11,248 bases of DNA from JBNLBT01 sp050303435 (GTDB lineage: Bacteria; Pseudomonadota; Gammaproteobacteria; Xanthomonadales; Marinicellaceae): contig JBNLBT010000108.1 in NCBI GenBank assembly GCA_050303435.1, forward strand, positions 1 through 11,248. Reading direction: 5' to 3'. Below are positions 6,305 to 11,248 of the stretch, piece by piece; within the stretch, counting starts at the first letter, position 1, and every line of letters starts with the position of its first letter. The position numbers and the translations under genes were made by a program. The notes under the pieces were generated by a model, which was not told where the DNA came from, ran no database searches, and saw only the letters and a program-made list of their open reading frames with translations.

Positions 6305-6631
6305 TCACTCACAGGAACGCGCCACCACGTTGCAGTGGTCGTCGCGGTAGTAGGTGCAGCCGTTTTGCTCGAATGTGGCGGCACAGGACGATCCATTGTA
6401 GCCCTCAGATGTCTCCGGGCTGTTGACTGAATAGGCGGAGTACATCAGCATCCAGACAACCGCGATCAGTGCAACAATGTGGCGCGTTCTGGTTTCAAAA
6501 TGACGGCCGCGGTAGAGCAGGAACAGTCCCACAGGGGTGATCAGAATCAATGCGGTGACGACCAGCCACAACTGCGATGCCATCTGATCCCACCACGGCG
6601 TTGTGGCGTTGTTGCTGTTTTCTGCTTGCAT
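6305..6631 (-). CDS. Small membrane protein with four-cysteine tail, unknown function
   Basis: I do not recognise the family. The 108-residue product has two hydrophobic segments, about residues 19-40 and 50-68, joined by a short basic loop RGRHFETRTRH. By the positive-inside rule the loop is cytoplasmic and both ends face the periplasm. The C-terminal tail from about residue 69 is polar and carries four cysteines at 83, 92, 100 and 107, possibly in two disulfides. The start chosen is the ATG with GAGGA 9-10 nt upstream; a longer open frame to 6829 would run through the promoter region and is not supported. A -10 TATACT (6667-6662) with TTGTTG 18 bp or TTGACC 15 bp upstream gives a plausible promoter. 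It is divergent from arsR, with about 230 bp between them. Confidence 0.6.
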   Translation of the reverse strand: MQAENSNNATTPWWDQMASQLWLVVTALILITPVGLFLLYRGRHFETRTRHIVALIAVVWMLMYSAYSVNSPETSEGYNGSSCAATFEQNGCTYYRDDHCNVVARSCE

Positions 6632-6661
6632 GTTCGAATGTCCTCTGTTGATCAAGCCGGC

Positions 6662-6691
6662 AGTATAGTGCCGACAAATGGTGGTCAACAA
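6662..6691 (-). promoter_or_regulatory. Predicted promoter of the small membrane protein
   Basis: On the minus strand TATACT (6667-6662) is a 5-of-6 match to the -10. Upstream lie TTGACC with a 15-bp spacer or TTGTTG with an 18-bp spacer as alternative -35 elements. The start of transcription would be near 6655, about 24 nt before the chosen ATG. Confidence 0.45.
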
Positions 6692-6813
6692 CAGCGCCTG
6701 GGCCATTGCCCGAAACGGCCATAAATTGCCCGGACTCATGCTTGGACTGCAATTGGAGTGCAGCGGTGTCGACAGAATGGCCCCTGCATGGGCAGAGCAT
6801 CGTGTCATTGTCA

Positions 6814-6841
6814 TAGACATATATGGCAAATCGAATATAAT
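6814..6841 (+). promoter_or_regulatory. arsR promoter with candidate ArsR operator
   Basis: TAGACA (6814-6819, 5 of 6) and a perfect TATAAT (6836-6841) are separated by 16 bp. Between and over them lies an AT-rich imperfect dyad, TATAT at 6820-6824 and ATATA at 6835-6839, of the kind bound by ArsR-family dimers. Repressor bound there would cover the promoter, consistent with autoregulation. The transcript leader would be short, about 17 nt. The promoter is convincing; the operator is inference. Confidence 0.65.
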
Positions 6842-6864
6842 GCCCGGGTTTGAACTGGAGCGCG

Positions 6865-7218
6865 ATGGTGCTGGCTGTTGATTTATTTAAATGTCTGGCC
6901 GACAACACCCGGCTGAACAGTCTGGTGTTGTTGTTTGAGTGTGGGGAGCTGTGTGTCTGCGAGTTGACCGAAGCTTTGACCGAGTCACAGCCCAAGGTGT
7001 CCCGGCATCTGGCCGTGTTGCGCGCGTGCGGATTGATTCTGAAACGCCGACAGGGGCCATGGATGCATTACCGCTTGAACCCGGATTTACCGCACTGGGT
7101 GCACAGCGTGATACACCTCACTGCACGCAATCAGCGGTCGGCCCTGGGTGCGGCCAGGCCCCGGGTTAAACACAAGTCGGATCGCGCCCGGTCCGCTCAC
7201 CGGGAGGCACTGTGTTGA
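6865..7218 (+). CDS. arsR: Arsenite-responsive repressor ArsR
   Basis: ArsR is a dimeric winged-helix repressor that leaves DNA when As(III) binds its cysteines. The 117-residue length equals that of the E. coli protein, and the core is closely alike: ELCVCEL at 28-34, SQPKVSRHLAVLRACGLI at 41-58 as the recognition helix region, and RRQGPWMHYRLNP at 61-73 as the wing. Cys30 and Cys32 match the classic pair; the third classic cysteine is replaced by Thr35, while an additional Cys26 precedes the motif. The ATG was chosen over an upstream TTG (6850) because GGAG (6857-6860) is 4 nt before it and because of the family length. The gene opens the ars operon, and its stop overlaps the arsC start by one base. 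Confidence 0.93.
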   Translation: MVLAVDLFKCLADNTRLNSLVLLFECGELCVCELTEALTESQPKVSRHLAVLRACGLILKRRQGPWMHYRLNPDLPHWVHSVIHLTARNQRSALGAARPRVKHKSDRARSAHREALC

Positions 7219-7691
7219 TGCCCTTGCGAATTTTATTTGTCTGCACGCACAACCGCTGCCGCAGCATATTGGCCGAGGCCATGGCCCGCCAGATCGGTCG
7301 CGATCTGTTGCAGGTCGCCAGCGCCGGCGCGCAGGCTTCGGGTCAGGTGCATCCGAAAAGTTTGTTGCATTTGACCCGTCGTGGATATGATCTGACGGGG
7401 CTGCGCAGCACATCCTGGTCCGAGCTGAATGATTTCATCCCCGATCTGGTGATCACGGTGTGTGACCGGGCCGCCAACGAAGCCTGTCCGGTGTGGCTGC
7501 AAGACACGCCCCAGGTTCACTGGGGTTTGCCAGACCCCAGTGCCATCGAAGATGACCCCGCACAGGACGACGCCTTTGAGGCCGTGATGAATCGCCTTGA
7601 AGAACGCCTCAAAGCTGTGGTCAGTCGGGGTGTGGACGCGCGCAGCATCGCGGAATGGGTTGCATTATTTGAACAAGAGGGGGTGAAATGA
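7218..7691 (+). CDS. arsC: Arsenate reductase ArsC (LMW phosphatase fold)
   Basis: ArsC reduces arsenate to arsenite in the cytoplasm. The protein, 157 residues from the chosen ATG, has the low-molecular-weight tyrosine phosphatase P-loop CTHNRCR at 9-15 (C-x5-R) near its N-terminus and the acid-bearing LPDP at 104-107. Redox cysteines are Cys82 and Cys90 in VCDRAANEACPVW, so electrons probably pass from Cys9 to this pair and then to thioredoxin or a glutathione/glutaredoxin system. This is not the unrelated glutaredoxin-type ArsC of plasmid R773. GGGAGG (7202-7207) would also suit GTG 7212 or TTG 7215; I favour ATG 7218 because it overlaps the arsR stop and gives the usual MPLRILFVC start. 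The end overlaps the next gene by 4 nt. Confidence 0.92.
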   Translation: MPLRILFVCTHNRCRSILAEAMARQIGRDLLQVASAGAQASGQVHPKSLLHLTRRGYDLTGLRSTSWSELNDFIPDLVITVCDRAANEACPVWLQDTPQVHWGLPDPSAIEDDPAQDDAFEAVMNRLEERLKAVVSRGVDARSIAEWVALFEQEGVK

Positions 7692-8710
7692 TGGGGGTGT
7701 TTGAACGGCATTTGTCGCTGTGGGTGGGTTTGTGCATCGCGCTGGGCGTGCTGGCAGGCACCTGGCTGCCGGGTGTGTTTGGCTGGTTTGCCGCACTGCA
7801 GGTGGCGCACGTCAACATCCCGGTGGCACTGTTCATCTGGCTGATGATCTATCCGATGATGGTGCAGGTGGATTTCAGTGCATTGCGTTCGGTGCGCGAT
7901 GAACCGCGCGGCCTGTTGTTGACCCTGGCGGTCAACTGGCTGATCAAACCGTTCACCATGGCGGCGCTGGGCTGGTTGTTCTTCCGGGTGCTGTTCGCTG
8001 ATTGGGTCGATCCGGCCAGCGCCGGAGAATACATCGCCGGCATGATTCTGCTGGGTGTGGCGCCGTGCACCGCGATGGTGTTTGTGTGGAGTCAATTGAC
8101 CCGTGGCAACGCCAATTACACCCTGGTACAGGTGTCATTGAATGACGTCATCATGGTGTTTGCCTTTGCACCGATCGCGGCTTTTCTGCTCGGTGTCAGT
8201 CACATTCAGGTGCCGTGGGAGACCTTGCTGTTGTCGGTGGTGTTGTATGTGCTGTTGCCATTGATCGCCGGGGCATTGACTCGCGTGCTGTTGCTGCGCG
8301 GCGGTGGTGAGGCCCGCCTGCAGGGATTTTTGCAGCGCATCAAACCGGCTTCAATTCTGGGTTTGCTGGCCACCGTTGTGCTGTTGTTCGGCTTGCAGGC
8401 GCCGACCATTCTGGCCAAACCACTGGCCATGGTGTTGATTGCTGTGCCGCTGTTGATCCAGACCTACGGGATTTTTGCCTTGTCCTATTGGGCCGCACGC
8501 CGACTGGATCTGCCGCACAACATCGCTGCGCCCGCCTGCATGATCGCCACCTCGAATTTTTTTGAATTGGCGGTGGCGGTGGCCATCGCTTTGTTCGGTT
8601 TGAACTCCGGCGCGGCGCTGGCCACCGTGATCGGTGTGCTGGTGGAAGTGCCGGTGATGTTGTCGCTGGTGGCGTTTGCCAACCGCACACGGCACTGGTT
8701 CAGGGCATGA
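7688..8710 (+). CDS. acr3: Arsenite efflux permease Acr3
   Basis: Acr3 is an inner-membrane arsenite/H+ antiporter of the BART superfamily. The 340-residue protein is almost wholly hydrophobic with about ten membrane segments. The hallmark GVAPCTAMVFVWSQLTRG lies at 123-140 and carries the conserved functional cysteine Cys127, and SNFFELAVAVAI at 289-300 carries the conserved Glu293 of the late membrane helix. Both residues are needed in characterised Acr3 proteins. ATG 7688 forms an ATGA overlap with the arsC stop; a second ATG at 7691 is 7-8 nt from the GAGGGGG ribosome site and is an equally likely start. It completes a minimal arsR-arsC-acr3 operon. It is Acr3, not the ArsB type. Confidence 0.95.
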   Translation: MMGVFERHLSLWVGLCIALGVLAGTWLPGVFGWFAALQVAHVNIPVALFIWLMIYPMMVQVDFSALRSVRDEPRGLLLTLAVNWLIKPFTMAALGWLFFRVLFADWVDPASAGEYIAGMILLGVAPCTAMVFVWSQLTRGNANYTLVQVSLNDVIMVFAFAPIAAFLLGVSHIQVPWETLLLSVVLYVLLPLIAGALTRVLLLRGGGEARLQGFLQRIKPASILGLLATVVLLFGLQAPTILAKPLAMVLIAVPLLIQTYGIFALSYWAARRLDLPHNIAAPACMIATSNFFELAVAVAIALFGLNSGAALATVIGVLVEVPVMLSLVAFANRTRHWFRA

Positions 8711-8763
8711 CACGGAACAGATACAATTGATACAGCTGCATTGTCAGCGGGGGAAATAAAGTC

Positions 8764-9300
8764 ATGAATGACAATTTAGACAAAGCGCAAAGCCAGGCAA
8801 CGCTGGCGAAGATATTTAAGGGACTGGCCTGGCTCGGCGCGGTGTTTGCCGCGATCGGGGTGTGGCTGGTGTGGCAGGCGGTTGCGGTGCAGCGCTGGCC
8901 GGTGGTGGCCGGACGCATTGACGCGCTGGAAGTGGCCGGGCGCATCTCCAGGGTCTCCGATGCCGTGCACCGCCGCATCGAGTACCTGGTGCGCATGGAA
9001 TACAGCTACACGGTCGACGGGGTTGCCCACACCGGCAGCCGCTACGCCATCGGCGATGGCGACCGCGTGGCCGGTTATTTCAATGACCGCAGTGAGGCCC
9101 GGGCCTGGTTGCACAGCAGCCCATTCAAGGTCGGCGATGCGATCGATGTGCACGTGGACCCGGACAACCCGGATTCCGCCGTGATCGACAGCGCCTGGCG
9201 TTTGGTCACCCTGGTGCCGTTCATGCTGGCGGGACTGTTGGTATTACCGGGCTGGCTTTTCAGGCGGGTGCAGCGCACGCACAGCGAAGCCAGCCCCTGA
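8764..9300 (+). CDS. DUF3592 membrane protein
   Basis: The 178-residue protein matches the DUF3592 pattern: an N-terminal membrane helix (about 21-42), a soluble beta-rich domain with YSYTVDGVAHTGSRYAIGDG (about 78-97) and VGDAIDVHVDPDNPDSAVID (about 120-139), and a second membrane helix (about 147-166) followed by a basic end. The domain is common in proteobacteria and has no established role. The ribosome site is poor (GGGGGAAA about 8 nt before the ATG). It lies 53 bp after acr3 with no terminator between, so it may be read through from the ars promoter, but family members usually have no link to arsenic and the neighbourhood may be accidental. Confidence 0.8.
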   Translation: MNDNLDKAQSQATLAKIFKGLAWLGAVFAAIGVWLVWQAVAVQRWPVVAGRIDALEVAGRISRVSDAVHRRIEYLVRMEYSYTVDGVAHTGSRYAIGDGDRVAGYFNDRSEARAWLHSSPFKVGDAIDVHVDPDNPDSAVIDSAWRLVTLVPFMLAGLLVLPGWLFRRVQRTHSEASP

Positions 9301-9312
9301 GTCGGCGCGCCT

Positions 9313-9660
9313 TCAACGGTGCGTCAGCACCGCGGCATAGATGTTGCCGTTGACGCCGTGGGCCCGGTGCAACGCACGAATGCGTTTTCGATCCACCTCT
9401 GTGGGGGGCAGATTGTGCGGAAACAGCTCCCAGCCGCGCACGCTGTGCAGGGGTCTCAACCCACCCTGATCAATGGCCTGCAATAACACATCCAGGCGAA
9501 TCGGCGCTTCATCGGGTTCTTCGGCCGCGCTTGAATAGTGGCGGTGCTGCATCACGGAAGCCTGATTCCAGCGATTGACTTCATCCGGTGGCCCATAAGG
9601 CAATTCGATGGGTTCGGCAATGATCTGGTGGTATTCGATGTCTTTTTCTTTGTGATTCAC
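9313..9660 (-). CDS. Hypothetical protein downstream of the cyd genes
   Basis: I do not recognise this 115-residue product. It is soluble, has no signal peptide or membrane segment, is rich in H, R, P and E, and ends in VNGNIYAAVLTHR. The central part (RLDVLLQAIDQGGLRPLHSVRGWELFP) looks like a folded alpha/beta segment. The start is a GTG at 9660, the furthest possible because TAA lies two codons upstream, and no good ribosome site precedes it; an internal ATG at 9552 is a weaker alternative. It lies 55 nt past the DUF2474 gene in the same direction and could be the last gene of the oxidase operon. It converges with the DUF3592 gene. Moderate confidence that it is real. Confidence 0.5.
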   Translation of the reverse strand: MNHKEKDIEYHQIIAEPIELPYGPPDEVNRWNQASVMQHRHYSSAAEEPDEAPIRLDVLLQAIDQGGLRPLHSVRGWELFPHNLPPTEVDRKRIRALHRAHGVNGNIYAAVLTHR

Positions 9661-9715
9661 GACTTAGGTGCTGGCAGCGGAAAGGCACTTTTTAGCACCG
9701 ATTGCACGCGCAACA

Positions 9716-9847
9716 TCAGCGCCCCGGCATGCACCAGCGGATCAATAGAATCGCCGCCGCGGTGACGGCCATGCCGGCCAGGATCAGTCCGATGAACCAG
9801 GCCCATTGCCGGCGGCGGCGGGCTTTGTCTTCAATACAGGCTTTCAT
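9716..9847 (-). CDS. DUF2474 (CydX/CioZ-like) small oxidase-associated membrane protein
   Basis: The 43-residue protein has a basic N-terminal part (DKARRRRQ) followed by a single membrane helix at about 15-36, WAWFIGLILAGMAVTAAAIL, and a short end LIRWCMPGR. This is the pattern of DUF2474 proteins found just behind cydB/cioB in many proteobacteria; the related CydX is a single-helix subunit that stabilises cytochrome bd. The start ATG lies inside the end of cydB, overlapping it by 17 nt, so translation is probably coupled; there is no clear ribosome site of its own. The open frame extends upstream into cydB, but that extension is a shadow. Confidence 0.75.
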   Translation of the reverse strand: MKACIEDKARRRRQWAWFIGLILAGMAVTAAAILLIRWCMPGR

Positions 9848-10850
9848 GCGAAGCTTTGCCGCGGAAGGTGTAAAAACTGTAGGCGGTGTAGGCCAGCACC
9901 AAAGGCAGGAACAGGGCCACACCGATCAACAGCACCGACTGTGAGGTGGTCGCCGCGGCGGCTTGCCAGACGGTCATTTGAAACGGCACAATCCATGGAT
10001 ACAGGCTGATCACCAGCCCCAGCATGCCGAGAAAGAACAGCGCCACGCTGTAAAAAAACGGCGCCATTTCACTGCGACCGCGGATGTGTCGCACCAGCTG
10101 TACGGTGACCGCGGTGGTCAGCAGCGGCACCGCCGCCAGGTAATACAGGTTGGGGGTGGAAAACCACAGGCTTTGCACGCGCGCATCGACGAACGGCATG
10201 GCCATGCTGATCAAGGCCATGAATGCGATCACAAAGATCAACAGATAGCGGGCCGCCAGGCGTGCCCAGCGCTGGGTTTTGCGGTCGGTTTTCATCACCG
10301 TCCAGGTGGCGCCGATCAGGGCGTAGCCAAACACAACAGCGACCCCGCAAAACAGACTGAAGCCATTGGCCCAGTCCAGTGGGCCACCGGCGAAACGGCC
10401 GTCAACCACTTCGAATCCCTGCACAAAATTGCCCAGAATAATGCCTTGCATCAAGGCCGCGATCAGGGAGCCGTAGTGAAAGGAGGCGTCCCAGATCCAG
10501 CGTTTTTCAAGGCGGGTTTTGAAGCGAAATTCAAACGCCACGCCGCGGAATATCAGGCCCAGCAGCATGAAGGTGACCGGTAAATACAAGGCCGGCATCA
10601 ACACCGCGTAGGCGCTGGGAAATGCGGCAAACAGGCCCCCGCCGCTGAGCACCAGCCAGGTTTCATTGCCGTCCCAGAACGGCGCAATGGAGTTCATCAT
10701 GCGGTCGCGACAGCGGTGCGAGGGGGCAAAGGGGAAGAGCACGCCAATGCCCAGATCAAAGCCGTCCAACAGCACATACAAAAACACCGCCAGGACGATC
10801 AGCACGCCCCAGATCAAAGGCAAATCCAGCCAGCTGGAAAAATCAATCAT
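9831..10850 (-). CDS. cydB: Cytochrome bd-type quinol oxidase subunit II (CydB/CioB)
   Basis: CydB pairs with CydA in the inner-membrane quinol oxidase that reduces oxygen to water without pumping protons. The 339-residue protein starts PLIWG...LLDGFDLGIGVLFPF (11-41) and has APFWDGNETWLVLSGGG at 56-72 and LIFRGVAFEFRFK near residue 105, signatures that resemble Pseudomonas CioB more than E. coli CydB. About nine membrane segments follow. The start is the ATG at 10850, with GGAGAAG 4 nt upstream; a longer frame to 10928 is a shadow of cydA. It overlaps the cydA stop by 8 nt and its own end overlaps the DUF2474 gene, so the three are tightly coupled. Confidence 0.95.
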   Translation of the reverse strand: MIDFSSWLDLPLIWGVLIVLAVFLYVLLDGFDLGIGVLFPFAPSHRCRDRMMNSIAPFWDGNETWLVLSGGGLFAAFPSAYAVLMPALYLPVTFMLLGLIFRGVAFEFRFKTRLEKRWIWDASFHYGSLIAALMQGIILGNFVQGFEVVDGRFAGGPLDWANGFSLFCGVAVVFGYALIGATWTVMKTDRKTQRWARLAARYLLIFVIAFMALISMAMPFVDARVQSLWFSTPNLYYLAAVPLLTTAVTVQLVRHIRGRSEMAPFFYSVALFFLGMLGLVISLYPWIVPFQMTVWQAAAATTSQSVLLIGVALFLPLVLAYTAYSFYTFRGKASHESLY

Positions 10851-11248
10851 CGCGCTTCTCCGGACCGGCAAGGCGCTCGGTGACGCGCGCGCTTTTGCTG
10901 TGATCGTAGTATTTTTCGCCGTCGCCAACGATGGCCGGGCCGCGGCTCAGCAAATTGAAGATGTAATACACCCCGGTGCCGAACAGCGCCGTGTAGACCG
11001 CCACAAAGGCCAGCAGTGAGATGCCCACCTGTTCGCCGATCAGCGGCGATGCGCTGTCGGCGGTGCGCAACAGTCCGTACACGGTCCAGGGTTGCCGGCC
11101 CACCTCGGTGACCACCCAGCCGGCCAGGATGGCAATGAAGCCGCTGGGACTCATGAGCACACACCAGCGCAGAAACAGGCGCTGGGTAAACAGCCGTTTG
11201 CGCAGGTGCAGCCACACCGCCATCAAGCCGGTCAGTATCATGGCGATG
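10843..11248 (-). CDS. cydA: Cytochrome bd-type quinol oxidase subunit I (CydA/CioA), C-terminal part
   Basis: Only the last roughly 134 residues are in the window; the gene runs off the right edge. The fragment contains GWVVTEVGRQPWTVYGLLRT, the hallmark of CydA, in which the glutamate corresponds to the heme b595 ligand Glu445 of E. coli. Two membrane segments are visible, one around LMSPSGFIAILAGWVV and one around LLAFVAVYTALFGTGVYYIF, followed by a polar cytoplasmic end. The quinol-binding Q-loop and the other heme ligands lie outside the window, so the short-loop (Cio) or long-loop type cannot be tested here. It heads the cydA-cydB-DUF2474 operon. Confidence 0.94.
   Translation of the reverse strand, partial: IAMILTGLMAVWLHLRKRLFTQRLFLRWCVLMSPSGFIAILAGWVVTEVGRQPWTVYGLLRTADSASPLIGEQVGISLLAFVAVYTALFGTGVYYIFNLLSRGPAIVGDGEKYYDHSKSARVTERLAGPEKRDD

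Noticed and set aside
6678..6881. Plus-strand small frame just before arsR
   Set aside because: It runs across the arsR promoter and into arsR in another frame, with no ribosome site of its own.
9666..9699. Hairpin GGTGCT...AGCACC behind the DUF2474 gene as a terminator
   Set aside because: The stem is only 6 bp with a loop over 20 nt, and no T-tract follows on the minus strand.
1..11248. A CRISPR array, integrated element or defence island
   Set aside because: I found no regularly spaced repeats, integrase, transposase, tRNA-associated att site or nuclease/helicase genes; the gene content is ordinary chromosome.

Overview
The window is 11.2 kb of gene-dense, fairly GC-rich bacterial chromosome. 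It suggests a gammaproteobacterium: it has a DcaP-type outer-membrane porin, a proteobacterial-style RsgA, a bd-type oxidase of the CioAB kind, and secreted proteins ending in an 'IF-x-x-GF' tail that I associate with Xanthomonadales/Lysobacterales-like bacteria. That placement is inference. I see no tRNA, rRNA, transposase, integrase or CRISPR array.

Layout. (1) 1-230: no supported gene, but a clear intrinsic terminator for the porin. (2) 231-1520, minus: DcaP-like trimeric porin with a recognisable promoter and nearby palindromes. (3) 1928-3262, plus: a secreted beta-helix protein of the CSLREA / choice-of-anchor Q type, followed by a short remnant (3252-3440) of another secreted protein and a strong terminator shared with rsgA. 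(4) 3512-4555, minus: rsgA, the circularly permuted ribosome-maturation GTPase, behind a long structured leader with a possible 12-codon leader peptide. (5) 5004-6113, plus: a secreted, cysteine-rich alpha/beta hydrolase of the PHB depolymerase / feruloyl esterase type, with a hairpin terminator. (6) 6305-6631, minus: a small unknown two-helix membrane protein with a four-cysteine tail, divergent from the arsenic genes. (7) 6865-8710, plus: a compact arsR-arsC-acr3 arsenic operon with overlapping stop/start codons, then a DUF3592 membrane protein (8764-9300). (8) 9313-11248, minus: cydA (end only), cydB, a tiny DUF2474 (CydX/CioZ-like) subunit overlapping cydB, and a gene of unknown function.

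How the genes work together. The ars operon is a complete minimal detoxification route: ArsR senses arsenite and releases the promoter, ArsC reduces arsenate to arsenite, and Acr3 exports arsenite. The cyd operon supplies a quinol oxidase usually linked to low oxygen or to cyanide/sulfide/NO resistance. The other genes are single housekeeping or envelope/secretion genes. The less ordinary signals are the rsgA leader with mutually exclusive hairpins, the ArsR whose cysteine set differs from the classic one, the cysteine-tailed membrane protein next to the ars promoter, the unknown gene behind the oxidase, and the remnant after the beta-helix gene. None of these amounts to a demonstrated new system.
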